Shown here one piece after another: positions 24,200 to 34,046 of a DNA stretch of 64,000 bases. The position numbers and the translations under genes were made by a program. Source of the stretch: Candidatus Bathyarchaeota archaeon A05DMB-2 (lineage in GTDB: Archaea > Thermoproteota > Bathyarchaeia > Bathyarchaeales > Bathycorpusculaceae); assembly GCA_018475625.1 (NCBI GenBank), contig JAAKEZ010000001.1:248001-312000 (forward strand), in the 5' to 3' direction. How positions within the stretch are numbered: the first letter of the stretch is position 1; the number at the start of each line of letters is the position of its first letter. The notes under the pieces were generated by a model. That model was not told the DNA's origin. It saw nothing but the letters and a program-made list of their open reading frames with translations, and searched no databases.

Positions 24200-26785
24200 A
24201 TGCCGAACAACAAAACAACTGCAGCGATAGCTTTTTTGCTGATACTGACTTTCGCTATATCCATCGTTGCCATACCAACTGCTAACGCGCATGACCCTCC
24301 ATGGACCATCATTTCCTACGCGTATATAACGGCTGGACCTAACCCTGTTGGTGTCGGTCAACGCACGCTCATTTTGATGTGGATTGACGGACCCATGCCA
24401 GGCGCAACCGTGGGAAATGACATCAGACGCATTAACTACACACTAACCATCACAGACCCTAACGGAAAAACAGAGACGATGCATTGGGACACCATCGCTG
24501 ACCCGACGAGTTGCCAGTTTGTTTCCTACGCGCCCGACACAGTCGGCACATACACTCTCAAGTTCGACTATGGCGGACAAAAATACACTTGGAGCGGCGC
24601 ATACCAGAACGATGTTTTTACAGCCGCCAGTAAAACAATGACGTTGACCGTGCAGGAAGAACCACTGCCTGAACCAAAAAATAGCTATCCACTTCCGACT
24701 GAGTACTGGACACGACCCATCGAAGGACAAAACACTGCTTGGTACACGATCTCATCAAACTGGCTTGGCGAACCATACATCACATCCGGAGCTGCCATAG
24801 GCGGAGGCACTTCTGGCAATTATTTTGCTAGAATCCAGCCTGACGGCGCAGGACCTAACAGCGCGCACATTATGTGGTCTAAGCCCATTCAGGATGGAGG
24901 AGTTGTCGGAGGAAATAGCACGGGGGTTCCTGGCGAAATGTATTACACGGGAGGATCATACAATACCCGGTTCAGCAACGCTTTGATTATGAACGGGAGG
25001 CTCTACTATGACGAGCCATACGGCAATTCTGGTAGCGGCGGCGATTATGTTTGCGTTGATCTGCGCACAGGCGAAGAGATATGGCGAACAAACACTACAG
25101 GCATAGGCGCGCCATCATTCGGTTACTTATACGCTTTCGATAACCCTAACCAGCACGGAATCCTGCCGAACGGACTTTTGTTCACGACCAACTTTGCCAG
25201 ATCATATGACCCCAGAACAGGAAGAGTCACAACAATGAATGTAACCAACGTTCCTTCAGTCGACACTCCCCTTGCGCAAGTTGTCGGTCCAAACGGGGAG
25301 ATACTAAGATACCGAGTTACTAACATCGGCAACGCGACAAATCCCAACTGGCGTCTAACTCAATGGAACTCCTCTAAAGTGGTCGGCTATGAATCTGGCA
25401 CGGGTGTCGGCGGCTGGTATTCGGGAACAATAGACGGAGGCTTAGCATCACGATACGACTGGAACATATCAATAACATTGCCAAATTCAGCGTCGTGGAG
25501 AGTCGACAGAGTTAGCTACGATAACATAATGCTTCTGGTTCAGGGCTCTTTCGGAGGACATCCAACCGCTTCTTTTGGAACTGTATCCTTTTACGGAGCA
25601 AACGTTACAGCCATTAGTCTTAAGCCAGCTTCAAGAGGAACGGTGTTGTGGACAAAGAACTTTCCACCGGCAGAAAACAATATCACCCGTTCGCTTGCAA
25701 ATTGGGATCCAGAACGCGGCATCTTCATCATAGCTGACAAAGAGACAAGTGCGATGTATGGCTACAGCCTTAGCAACGGCGAAAAATTATGGGGTCCAAC
25801 TGAACCCACAAACGACTATAGCTATTTCAGAACGTTTCCCGCAGTTGCTTACGGCAAAATCTACTTTGCAGGCTACGGAGGAGTACTCTACTGCTATGAC
25901 ATAACAGACGGAAAACTGCTATGGACTTACGGTAACGGTGGACCTGGCAACAGCACTTTCGGCGGTCTCGAAATATCCTACGGGCACTATCCTATCTTTA
26001 TAGATGTCATTGCCGACGGAAAAGTCTACCTGGGAACCACTGAACACTCGCCCAACTCACCGCTCTACAAGGATGCGCGATACCGCTGCATTAACGCCAC
26101 TGACGGAACGGAGATCTGGACTTTGATGGGCTGGGGCACAGGCATGGATGCGACTTACGACCGTGTTGCAGATGGATTCTTTGTGTTCCTCAACTGCTAC
26201 GACATGCAAATATACTGCGTCGGCAAGGGACCAAGCGCGACCACTGTTGCGGCATCGCCAAAGGTTTCTGTGCAAGGAAGCAGCGTGCTGATAGAGGGCA
26301 CAGTGATGGATATCGCCGCTGGCACAAAGCAGAAGGAACAAGTTGCTCGGTTCCCGAACGGTGTTCCCGCTGTCTCCGACGAAAGCATGAATGGATGGAT
26401 GGAGTACGTGTACATGCAGAAGCCACGCCCCGCGGACATCAAAGGCGTAGAAGTCACACTGAGCGTGATTGACTCGAACAACAACTACAGGGAGATTGGC
26501 ACGACGACGAGCGATGCTGACGGCTTCTTCAGCTACCAGTGGACGCCGGACATTCCAGGCAAGTACAAGGTTATTGCGTCGTTCGCTGGTTCCGAGTCTT
26601 ATTGGCCTTCGCATGCTGAAACCGCGTTCGCGGTTGATCCTGCGCCAGAAGCTACTCCTGAACCGACTCCCACGCCTGCGTCGATGGCTGATCTCTACTT
26701 CATGCCCATGTCCATAGGTTTAATCGTTGCAATCGTTGCAGTCGGCGCTGTGCTGGCCATACTGATGCTCAGGAAACGACCATAA
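24200..26785 (+). CDS. Large secreted PQQ-like beta-propeller protein with Ig-like domain and C-terminal anchor
   Basis: 861 residues from ATG 24200, chosen because AAAGGAGAAAAG lies just upstream. A signal peptide (IAFLLILTFAISIVAIPTANA) is followed by an N-terminal Ig-like domain. A central propeller has PQQ-like blades (GKIYFAGYGGVLYCYDITDG, DGKVYLGTTEHS, RCINATDGTEIWTL). A second Ig-like domain (VEVTLSVIDSNNNY to YKVIASFAGSESYW) and a Pro/Thr stalk lead to a membrane span with a LRKRP tail. It is probably an abundant cell-surface protein. A decayed paralogue lies at 11175-11640. Confidence 0.88.
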   Translation: MPNNKTTAAIAFLLILTFAISIVAIPTANAHDPPWTIISYAYITAGPNPVGVGQRTLILMWIDGPMPGATVGNDIRRINYTLTITDPNGKTETMHWDTIADPTSCQFVSYAPDTVGTYTLKFDYGGQKYTWSGAYQNDVFTAASKTMTLTVQEEPLPEPKNSYPLPTEYWTRPIEGQNTAWYTISSNWLGEPYITSGAAIGGGTSGNYFARIQPDGAGPNSAHIMWSKPIQDGGVVGGNSTGVPGEMYYTGGSYNTRFSNALIMNGRLYYDEPYGNSGSGGDYVCVDLRTGEEIWRTNTTGIGAPSFGYLYAFDNPNQHGILPNGLLFTTNFARSYDPRTGRVTTMNVTNVPSVDTPLAQVVGPNGEILRYRVTNIGNATNPNWRLTQWNSSKVVGYESGTGVGGWYSGTIDGGLASRYDWNISITLPNSASWRVDRVSYDNIMLLVQGSFGGHPTASFGTVSFYGANVTAISLKPASRGTVLWTKNFPPAENNITRSLANWDPERGIFIIADKETSAMYGYSLSNGEKLWGPTEPTNDYSYFRTFPAVAYGKIYFAGYGGVLYCYDITDGKLLWTYGNGGPGNSTFGGLEISYGHYPIFIDVIADGKVYLGTTEHSPNSPLYKDARYRCINATDGTEIWTLMGWGTGMDATYDRVADGFFVFLNCYDMQIYCVGKGPSATTVAASPKVSVQGSSVLIEGTVMDIAAGTKQKEQVARFPNGVPAVSDESMNGWMEYVYMQKPRPADIKGVEVTLSVIDSNNNYREIGTTTSDADGFFSYQWTPDIPGKYKVIASFAGSESYWPSHAETAFAVDPAPEATPEPTPTPASMADLYFMPMSIGLIVAIVAVGAVLAILMLRKRP

Positions 26786-26810
26786 CACTGGGTAACATCC
26801 CAGCAAAACA

Positions 26811-26822
26811 ACCCCCTTTTTT
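26811..26822 (+). terminator. Poly-T terminator after the PQQ-propeller gene
   Basis: CCCCC followed by TTTTTTTAG, about 25 bases after the stop codon. T-runs of this type end transcription in archaea without a required hairpin. Confidence 0.55.
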
Positions 26823-27116
26823 TAGTGTGCTATCATCGCAAAAGAGAAGGCCTGAGAGGGCTCTGGACTGAAATGTCGCGATGGCTGCAGCTGTCATCGT
26901 GTCATTCTCGCTATTCTCCTTTCATCTAGGATTGTGCGTTACTAATTGTAATATAGCTTCAAATGCTAAACAAAACGTGGCTTTGAGAAAACATTATGTC
27001 TTGAATCGCGATTAAATCACACCTGAGCGCTTCTACTAGTGGATAAACGTTTGGGAAGGAAGGATAATTCTTAATTATGTCGGTTTAATAGAAGCTATCT
27101 GATTTGAGGAATAATC
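26823..27116. other. Intergenic region before ilvC
   Basis: No supported gene. It is AT-rich, with no clear repeat or hairpin. The last 70 bases hold an AT-rich box (AATTCTTAATTATG) and a TTGAGGAATAATC leader that probably form the ilvC promoter and ribosome-binding site. Confidence 0.4.
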
Positions 27117-28184
27117 ATGGTCGAATTAGACTTTGGCGGCGTGAAAGAAAACGTCGTTACGCGAAAAGAATTCACAGTGGAACAAGCCCGAGAAATCCTG
27201 AAAGGCGAAGTTGTCGCCACGCTTGGATACGGCATCCAAGGACGAGCTCAATCTCTGAACATGCGAGACAACGGCATAAAGGTAATCATCGGACAAGAAA
27301 ACAGCGGTGTCCACAAACGCTACTACGACCTGGCAGTTGAAGACGGCTGGATTCCTGAAGAAAACCTGTTTTCAATGGAGGAAGCAGCACGGCGCGGAAC
27401 CATAAAGCAGTTTTTGCTCACCGATGCGGGACAGATGGAGACATGGCCAACTGTGAAAGCCAATCTAAAAGAGGGAGATGCACTCTACTTTTCGCACGGG
27501 TTCTCAATAGTCTACGGAAAAATGACAGGAGTTATTCCTCCAAAAAACATCGACGTGATTTTGGTTGCGCCGAAGGGTTCAGGCACATCTGTCCGAAGGA
27601 ATTTTGTGGCGGGAAGCGGGATAAATAGCAGCTTCGCCGTTTACCAAGATTATACTGGCAACGCTATGAACCGCGTGAAAGCCATGGGAATAGCCATCGG
27701 TTCAGGTTACCTGTTTCCGACAACCTTCGAGAAAGAAGTTTACAGCGACTTGACGGGCGAACGTGGAGTTTTGATGGGCGCGCTTGCAGGAATAATGGAG
27801 GCGCAGTACAACACTTTGCGGGAACGTGGTCACAGCCCAAGCGAAGCCTTCAACGAAACCGTGGAGGAACTCACGCAGAGCCTCATCAGGCTAGTTGACG
27901 AGAACGGCATGGACTGGATGTACTGCAACTGCAGCGAAACCGCACGCATCGGTGCACTTAGGTGGCGCGAAAGATTCCGCGACTGCACCAAACCGCTTTT
28001 CGATTCACTGTACGAGTTGGTGGTTTCCGGGGAAGAAACCCGGATTGTGCTCGAGAAAAGCAAAGACCCAGATTACAGGCAGAAACTTGCAGATGAGTTG
28101 GAAGCTATGGGCAAGTCTGAGATGTGGCGTGCAGGCGCTACAGTGCGGTCACTGAGGCCGGAAAGGCAGAAACCTCAAGAATAA
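27117..28184 (+). CDS. ilvC: Ketol-acid reductoisomerase
   Basis: Second step of valine/isoleucine synthesis: Mg2+-dependent alkyl migration and NADPH reduction of acetolactate or acetohydroxybutyrate. 355 residues, class I. The Rossmann glycine motif is LGYGIQGRAQS at 36-46. YFSHGFSIVYG is followed by VILVAPKGSGTSVRRNF. The metal-binding C-terminal knot contains YSDLTGERGVLMG, GIMEAQYNTLRERGHSP, and CSETARIGALRW. It is monocistronic here, with no ilvB/ilvN or ilvD next to it. Confidence 0.93.
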   Translation: MVELDFGGVKENVVTRKEFTVEQAREILKGEVVATLGYGIQGRAQSLNMRDNGIKVIIGQENSGVHKRYYDLAVEDGWIPEENLFSMEEAARRGTIKQFLLTDAGQMETWPTVKANLKEGDALYFSHGFSIVYGKMTGVIPPKNIDVILVAPKGSGTSVRRNFVAGSGINSSFAVYQDYTGNAMNRVKAMGIAIGSGYLFPTTFEKEVYSDLTGERGVLMGALAGIMEAQYNTLRERGHSPSEAFNETVEELTQSLIRLVDENGMDWMYCNCSETARIGALRWRERFRDCTKPLFDSLYELVVSGEETRIVLEKSKDPDYRQKLADELEAMGKSEMWRAGATVRSLRPERQKPQE

Positions 28185-28311
28185 GCGTCTTTAATTTCTT
28201 GGCTTTTTTCAATTGTCTCCTCGTTTTACGTTCAGTTGGGCTATTTTCGGATACGTTAGCTTATATACCTGAAACATCGCTTCGCTGATAAAACAGGTGG
28301 CGCGGTTTGCA

Positions 28312-29673
28312 ATGAACTACACCCCCATAGCAGCGTTAATTGTTTTCGGCGTTACGCTTTTTCTCATGATTAAGCGTCCTCGAAATTTGAAACTTGGTTA
28401 CACCGCCGCAATCGGCGCGGTGGCTTCGCTTCTGCTTGGCACCGTAACTTTGGGTGAAGCGGTTCAGTCGTTTTTTGACATCTGGGATGCTGCGCTTGCA
28501 TTCATCGGCATAATCGCTTTGTCTGTGACATTGGATGCGTTGGGCTTTTTCAAGTGGGCTGCGCTTAAAGTTGTGAGGCTTGCGGGTGGAAGCGGTGTAA
28601 GGCTTTACTTCTACGTTTCGCTGCTGACAGTTGTTGTAAGCATTCTTTTCGCCAACGACAGTGCGGTGTTGATTCTGACGCCTATTGTTCTGGAGATTAT
28701 CAGTCAGTTGAAGATTGATGCCAAGGGAAGACTTGCGTACCTATTTTCGGCTGGGCTTATCGCGGATACCGCTGCTATGCCGCTTATCACAAGCAACCCG
28801 ATTAACATCTTGAACGCTGACTTTTTCAAGTACAGCTTCATCGAGCATGTGATTTTCATGGGTCCTGTCGCTGTAGCAACAATCTTGAGCAGCCTATTGT
28901 TAGTGTACCTGTTTTTCAGGAAGAGAATTCCGAAGATTTATGATGCTGCGCGTGTTGACCTGCTAAGTTCTGGGTCTCAGCTTATGCCACCAGCCATGCT
29001 GAATGTAAGCGTTGCCACGTTGGTGGCGATTGATGTTGGCTACGTGTTTGCGTCGCTGATTAGGGTTCCTGTTTCGCTGGTTATCTGTTCTGGCGCCGTT
29101 TTTCTCATAGCTGTGTACTGGGCACACTTGAACAGGTGGGTCTATTTTGGCGAGGAGAGGAAGGGGTTGAAGAGTTTGGCGAGGGAGATTAACTGGGACA
29201 TCGTGCTTTTCATGGTCAGCATCTTCATCGTGGTTCAAGGGTTGAGGGAGGCAGGGGTCGTCGAGTTTTTGGCGTCGGTTCTTGCTCAGTCAAGTTTGCT
29301 TCCTTCGGTTTTGAGCGTTTTTGTGCCGAGTTTGGTGGTGACGGTTGGCGCTAGTTTCATGAACAACTGGCCTATGACTATTCTGGGGCTGCTGTCAATC
29401 AACCAAGCGGCTTCATTGGCTAGCTTAAGCGGACAAGCGTTGACTGGTCTTGTTTTCTCCAACGTTATCGGGAACAATTTGGGTCCGCATTTTTTTCCGT
29501 TGGGGTCTTTGGCGATTCTCATGTGGCTTGAGATGATGCGGCGGAAAGGCGTGAAAATAAGCTTGAAGGAATACCTGAAGATAGGCGCCCTCTTGTCGAT
29601 TGTTGAAGTTTTGATCGCCTCGTTAATTATATGGGTTGAGTTGAACTTCTTCGGTTTTCGTTTGGGTCTTTAA
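28312..29673 (+). CDS. ArsB/NhaD-type ion transporter
   Basis: A polytopic membrane protein of about 453 residues with 11-12 hydrophobic segments, belonging to the arsenite/Na+:H+/dicarboxylate (IT) superfamily. Supporting segments are the re-entrant FANDSAVLILTPIVL and ITSNPINILNADFF of the first half, and NNWPMTILGLLSINQAA and FSNVIGNNLGPHFFPLGS of the second half. That last motif is characteristic of ArsB-like pumps. The substrate could be arsenite, a cation or an organic anion; no arsR, arsA or arsC gene is adjacent. A TTATATAC box lies 50 bases upstream. AGGTGG 11 bases upstream supports ATG 28312; GTG 28297 is possible. Confidence 0.8.
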   Translation: MNYTPIAALIVFGVTLFLMIKRPRNLKLGYTAAIGAVASLLLGTVTLGEAVQSFFDIWDAALAFIGIIALSVTLDALGFFKWAALKVVRLAGGSGVRLYFYVSLLTVVVSILFANDSAVLILTPIVLEIISQLKIDAKGRLAYLFSAGLIADTAAMPLITSNPINILNADFFKYSFIEHVIFMGPVAVATILSSLLLVYLFFRKRIPKIYDAARVDLLSSGSQLMPPAMLNVSVATLVAIDVGYVFASLIRVPVSLVICSGAVFLIAVYWAHLNRWVYFGEERKGLKSLAREINWDIVLFMVSIFIVVQGLREAGVVEFLASVLAQSSLLPSVLSVFVPSLVVTVGASFMNNWPMTILGLLSINQAASLASLSGQALTGLVFSNVIGNNLGPHFFPLGSLAILMWLEMMRRKGVKISLKEYLKIGALLSIVEVLIASLIIWVELNFFGFRLGL

Positions 29674-29731
29674 CTAAAGAAGGACAAGATTCTTCCACGC
29701 TTTAAAGAACTGACAAATAAAAAAGAGGCTT

Positions 29732-31399
29732 TTAGTAGGGCATCCCGCCCATACCGCCCCCCATTCCACCCATGCCACCAGGCATTCCAGAAGGCGTTGG
29801 CGGTGTTTTTTCGCCACCTTTGACGCTGATGAGGTCATCGATTTTCAGTATCATGTTCGCCGCTTCAGTGGCTGACTTCATCACCTGCATCTTCACTCGC
29901 AACGGTTCAAGAACCAGCAGGTCAAGCATGTTCTTGATTTTTCCCGTGGTGACCTCGATGCCGAAATATTTGTTGTCTGGGTCTTCATGTTTGGCTCTCA
30001 GTTCCACCATGACGTCGATTGGGTCTAAACCTGCGTTTTCAGCCAGCGTTAACGGAATCGCCTCAACAGCCTCCGCGAAAGCCTCAATAGCCAATTGCTC
30101 GCGCCCGCCAACTTTAACCGCAAAGTTCCTCAGGTTCTTGGCGACTTCTTCCTCTGGTGCACCGCCGCCCGCCACGATTTTGCCGTCTTCCACAGCGTTT
30201 CTAACCACGCATAAACCGTCGTGCAGTGAACGTTCGGCTTCGTCGATTACGTGGTTCGAGGCGCCTCTGATTACAATTGTCACGGCTTTCGGGTTCTTGC
30301 AGTCCCGAATGTAAATTAGTTTGTCGTCGCCTATTTTGACTTCTTCAACCCTCTTAGCTTTTCCAAGCGCGTCAGTAGCCAAGTCCTTGACGCTTGCTAA
30401 GATTTTGCCTCCTGTGGCTCTGGACAGCTTCTCCATGTCGCTACTGCTCACGCTTTTAACTGCTAATACGCCTGCTTTCGCGAGGAAGTGCAATGCCATG
30501 TCGTCGATGCCTTTCTCGCAGAAAACCACGTTGGCACCTGCCTTGGTGACCGCGTCAACCATTTCCTTGAGCATGCGCTCTTCCTCGTCTAAGAAGAGTT
30601 TTATCTGGTCTGGGCTTTCAATGTTAATTTTCGCGTCAAACTCCGTCTTTTCAATCTCCAACTTCTCATTGAGCAACGCGATTTTGGCGCCATCAATGAA
30701 CTTTGGCATCTGTGAACTCGCAATTTCTTTGTCGATAACCATGCCCTTCACCAGCTCTGTCTCATCCAGGCTTTTACCGTGCTTCTTGACGATTTTTATC
30801 AGGTCAATGTCAGCCTTCATCTTGCCGTTAACTTCTTCAGTCACCTGCCTAACCGCGTCTACAATGATTTTGGCGAAGTGTTCCTCAGCCACATTAACGC
30901 CCTTGCTGTTTAAAGACGTGATTGCAACGTCCCGCAGAGTCTTGTCGTCAGTAAGACAAACGGGTATGGCGATCTTATTCAAAACCTCCTGAGCTTTCTC
31001 ACTGGCTTTCTTGTAGCCTTCGATAATGACGGTTGGATGCACATTGCGGTCAAGCAGTCCTTCCGCCTTAGATAGCAGTTCCCCAGTTAAAACAGCCGCA
31101 GTTGTAGTTCCATCACCGACTTCATTATCCTGCGCCTTGGCCACTTCCACAAGCATCTTCGCTGCTGGATGCTGCACATCAAGTTCCTTCAGTATGGTTG
31201 CGCCATCGTTCGTTATTGAGACATCGCCGAAGCTGGTAACAAGCATCTTGTCCATGCCGCATGGACCAAGCGTTGTCTTGACGGCTTCAGCCACAATCTT
31301 GGCAGCCATTATGTTGTTCTTTTGTGCCTCACGTCCCGTTGTTCTTCCCGTGCCTTCTTTTAACACTATAACTGGTACGGTTCCTCCACCTGTAGACAT
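29732..31399 (-). CDS. thsA: Thermosome (group II chaperonin) subunit
   Basis: An ATP-driven protein-folding chamber subunit. 555 residues, normal length. ATP-binding motifs are [13 protein letters not shown] near residue 41 and [13 protein letters not shown] near 90. The apical domain carries the helical-protrusion region, and the C-terminal equatorial part has [15 protein letters not shown]. The tail is a Gly-Met repeat ([15 protein letters not shown]), typical of chaperonins. Only one subunit gene is present in this window. Confidence 0.96.
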   Translation of the reverse strand: MSTGGGTVPVIVLKEGTGRTTGREAQKNNIMAAKIVAEAVKTTLGPCGMDKMLVTSFGDVSITNDGATILKELDVQHPAAKMLVEVAKAQDNEVGDGTTTAAVLTGELLSKAEGLLDRNVHPTVIIEGYKKASEKAQEVLNKIAIPVCLTDDKTLRDVAITSLNSKGVNVAEEHFAKIIVDAVRQVTEEVNGKMKADIDLIKIVKKHGKSLDETELVKGMVIDKEIASSQMPKFIDGAKIALLNEKLEIEKTEFDAKINIESPDQIKLFLDEEERMLKEMVDAVTKAGANVVFCEKGIDDMALHFLAKAGVLAVKSVSSSDMEKLSRATGGKILASVKDLATDALGKAKRVEEVKIGDDKLIYIRDCKNPKAVTIVIRGASNHVIDEAERSLHDGLCVVRNAVEDGKIVAGGGAPEEEVAKNLRNFAVKVGGREQLAIEAFAEAVEAIPLTLAENAGLDPIDVMVELRAKHEDPDNKYFGIEVTTGKIKNMLDLLVLEPLRVKMQVMKSATEAANMILKIDDLISVKGGEKTPPTPSGMPGGMGGMGGGMGGMPY

Positions 31400-31474
31400 T
31401 TTTTCACCAATCTTTAATTAACATTTTGAAGTCTAAACGCAACACTTATCCCGGTAATATAAATTTTTCCCAGC

Positions 31475-32536
31475 CTAAGATGCCTTGACGATACGGTAGC
31501 CAGCAGCCTTGCGAAGCCTGTTCATAACCGCCAAGCCCAAACCCTCGGTTGGCACACCCTCCGCAATTATCGCGTCCACGCCTTCAGCATCGAGTTCGCG
31601 CAACAAACGAAACAGGTTTTGGGCGACAACCGCCAAGTTGAAGCGGCTGCCAAGCGACTTAACAACATCAGCATGGTAAGATATCAAAGTCTCGTCGGTT
31701 GCCAAAATGCCCACTTTGGCGCCTTTGCGTTTGTGGGTTTCGGCTATCTCGTTTACTTTGGCAACGACAGCGGGAATGTCACCTTCCACCACTGTGACGT
31801 CAGCGTTCGGCGCGTAATGCTTATGCTTCATACCAGGTGAACGCGCTTTACCCACAGGCAACTCTTTCTCCGCCGCAACGAACGGGTGAAGCACTACGTC
31901 GCTAAGCGCTTCCCTCAATGCCTCAAACGGTGTTCCGCCAGGGCGCAGAACCATCGGAGGATCAACGCTCATGTCCAGCACGGTGGATTCCACGCCGACG
32001 CTTGTTGGGCCTGCGTCCAGAATTGCGTCGATTCTTCCGTTGAGGTCAGCCAAGACATGTTTGGCGGATGTTGGGCTGGGTTTGCCAGCTAGGTTTGCAC
32101 TCGGAGCTGCAATTGAGCAGTTGCTGAGCCTTATCAGCGCTAACGCGACGTTGTGTTTGGGCATTCTGACCGCGATGGTGTCTAAACCAGCAACAGTCAC
32201 GTCTGGTACCGTTGGTGAACGCTTGAAAATTAGGGTTAATGGTCCAGGCCAAAAAAGCTTCATCAACTGCGTTGCCTTCGGCGGAACCTGTTCGGCTAAC
32301 GTGTAGACGGTGTTTACGTTTTCCACGTGCACTATGGGCGGATTGTCCAGTGGTCGTTTTTTGGCTTTGAACAGTGCCGAAACAGCCGCTGGGTTCAGCG
32401 CGTTTGCGCCTAAACCGTAAACTGTTTCTGTTGGAAACGCGACTAATCCGCCTTGCTTGATGATGTTCGCGGCGATTTGCATTTTTTCGGTTTCTGGTTT
32501 ATCCGGGTTTACCTTTAACACGAGAGTTTGTTTCAT
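31475..32536 (-). CDS. sua5: Threonylcarbamoyl-AMP synthase (Sua5/YrdC)
   Basis: Makes threonylcarbamoyl-AMP from Thr, bicarbonate and ATP for tRNA t6A37 modification. About 353 residues from ATG 32536 (ATG 32563 is upstream). The YrdC domain spans ~15-200, with GGLVAFPTETVYGLGANAL, FKAKKRPLDNPPIVHV and SAPSANLAGKPSPTSA. A C-terminal Sua5 domain follows (YAPNADVTVVEGD, then GLGLAVMNRLRKAA). This two-domain architecture is the common archaeal form. Confidence 0.94.
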   Translation of the reverse strand: MKQTLVLKVNPDKPETEKMQIAANIIKQGGLVAFPTETVYGLGANALNPAAVSALFKAKKRPLDNPPIVHVENVNTVYTLAEQVPPKATQLMKLFWPGPLTLIFKRSPTVPDVTVAGLDTIAVRMPKHNVALALIRLSNCSIAAPSANLAGKPSPTSAKHVLADLNGRIDAILDAGPTSVGVESTVLDMSVDPPMVLRPGGTPFEALREALSDVVLHPFVAAEKELPVGKARSPGMKHKHYAPNADVTVVEGDIPAVVAKVNEIAETHKRKGAKVGILATDETLISYHADVVKSLGSRFNLAVVAQNLFRLLRELDAEGVDAIIAEGVPTEGLGLAVMNRLRKAAGYRIVKAS

Positions 32537-32607
32537 CGTGGATGCCTTGTTCTTAATGCGCAAGCGTGTTCTTAAATGTAGAAGTGAGGTAGGCTCTTCA
32601 CTGGTTC

Positions 32608-33099
32608 TTAAACTATGTACATGTCTAAGACTTTTTTCATGCTTTTCGGCGCGTTTTGCACGTTTGCGAAGCTCTTTAGAATTTTCATTATGGCGGGTTG
32701 GCAGCGTGCTATGTCTGTGAGGCTGACTAAGCCGATTATCTGTTTCTTTTCGATGACAGGCAGCTTCTTTATTTTCTTCTCGAACATTACTCGCACAGCT
32801 TCTTCCAAGCTTGTGTCTGGTGTGATAACTTCTAGGGGTGTTGACATGACTTCGGCGACTTTGGTTTTTTTGGCGTTTTTTGCTTCCACGATTACGCGTT
32901 TCAGGAGGTCTCTTTCGGTGATTATTCCTATGGCTCTTCCGTTTCTGGAAGCGATTAAACAGCTTATGTCGTTCTGGTTCATGATTTCTGCAGCTTCTTT
33001 AACTGTGGCGTTCTCGTCTATGGTTATGATTTCTCGGGTCATCACATCTTCGACTTTCAGCGTGATTTTGATGTTGCTTGTTTCTTCGTCTTCTGCCAT
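32608..33099 (-). CDS. Two-CBS-domain protein
   Basis: 163 residues consisting of a CBS pair (Bateman module): VEDVMTREIITIDENATVKE with IGIITERDLLKRVI, then VAEVMSTPLEVITPDTSLEE with IIGLVSLTDIARCQP. Such proteins bind adenine nucleotides or SAM and act as energy-sensing regulators. No catalytic domain is attached and the partner is unknown. Confidence 0.88.
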   Translation of the reverse strand: MAEDEETSNIKITLKVEDVMTREIITIDENATVKEAAEIMNQNDISCLIASRNGRAIGIITERDLLKRVIVEAKNAKKTKVAEVMSTPLEVITPDTSLEEAVRVMFEKKIKKLPVIEKKQIIGLVSLTDIARCQPAIMKILKSFANVQNAPKSMKKVLDMYIV

Positions 33100-33160
33100 T
33101 GCTGCACCACTGTTAAGCTTGTAAATCAGGTATATAAAATGTGACCACAGACGGGAGAGA

Positions 33161-33652
33161 TTAGTTTTCTGTTTTGAGTTTTAACACGACCGAAGTTTCA
33201 ATTTGCCGTTCCGGTATGCGCCAGTATTTTCTGAGAAGCATGTCTTTTTCCCTATTTGACACCAGCTGGAAACCATGTTTCTCGTAGAAGCGAATAGCCC
33301 AGTAAGCTGCTTGCCAGGTTCCCACGAGAACCGTAGTTGTTGGCGCTATGCTTAGCAGGTGCATGAGGAGTTTTGCGCCGATTCCTTTTCGTTGGCGGTG
33401 TGGTGCCACATATGCGTGTCTGATAAGGGTGACGTCGTTGACCTGTTGGATTCCCATAACCGCTACGACGGTGTCATTTTCTGTCCATGTGTAGAATTGG
33501 ATGCCGTTTTGGATTTCTTCTTTCAGCTCTTCTCTGTGCATGTAGGGTTCTTTCCATCTGTCTTCGGGAATTACGCCTTTGTAAGCTTGCGCTGCTTCGT
33601 TGATTACGTTTAGAACGGCGTCGAATTGGGATGGTAACACGGCGCGGATCAT
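33161..33652 (-). CDS. GNAT-family N-acetyltransferase
   Basis: 163 residues with the acetyl-CoA-binding motif A: LIRHAYVAPHRQRKGIGAKL, containing the R-x2-G-x-G/A loop. YWAIRFYEKHGFQLV follows as motif B. The acceptor is unknown. It precedes the possible PAC4-like gene in position, with separate reading frames and 22 bases between. Confidence 0.88.
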   Translation of the reverse strand: MIRAVLPSQFDAVLNVINEAAQAYKGVIPEDRWKEPYMHREELKEEIQNGIQFYTWTENDTVVAVMGIQQVNDVTLIRHAYVAPHRQRKGIGAKLLMHLLSIAPTTTVLVGTWQAAYWAIRFYEKHGFQLVSNREKDMLLRKYWRIPERQIETSVVLKLKTEN

Positions 33653-33674
33653 GAAAATTCCTTGGCGTGGCAGG

Positions 33675-34046
33675 TTAGATTTTTTCGGCTTCTTTTTCGC
33701 CTTCGGCTTTGAGGACTTTTTCGATTAGGTGCATGAAGAAGACTTGTGCCTGCATCTCGCTGAGTCTATCGAGATGGACTGAGACCATGGCGATTTTTCC
33801 TTTTTTAGAGGCGACGTATTCGGCGAACATGCGGGCTGAAACCGCGTTTTTGTCGCCTAAGAGCACGGATGAGGTGACTGGCCCAAGAAGGTTTTGGGGT
33901 TTGGGGACTGCTATGGCTAAGGTTCCGAGTTTGTCTTGTTTTTCGCTAAGCATGATGAGGCAACTGTTTGTGGCTTCGACGTAGACTGCCAGGAAGCATG
34001 TGTCCTGTTCGCATAGTTCTTCTTTTACGACTTTGGCACGTTCCAT
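33675..34046 (-). CDS. Possible PAC4-like proteasome-assembly chaperone homologue
   Basis: 123 residues, soluble, with an alternating strand/helix pattern: an N-terminal acidic strand, LAIAVPKPQNLLGPVTSSVL, then LLGDKNAVSARMFAEYVASK, and KIAMVSVHLDRL before a C-terminal helix. The order (LG.., a helix with A-x-x-A, then VSVHL) resembles eukaryotic PAC4/Poc4, in which a similar helix is followed by a VSYNL-type strand. This is by-eye similarity only. If wrong, it is a conserved archaeal alpha/beta protein of unknown role. Confidence 0.5.
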   Translation of the reverse strand: MERAKVVKEELCEQDTCFLAVYVEATNSCLIMLSEKQDKLGTLAIAVPKPQNLLGPVTSSVLLGDKNAVSARMFAEYVASKKGKIAMVSVHLDRLSEMQAQVFFMHLIEKVLKAEGEKEAEKI

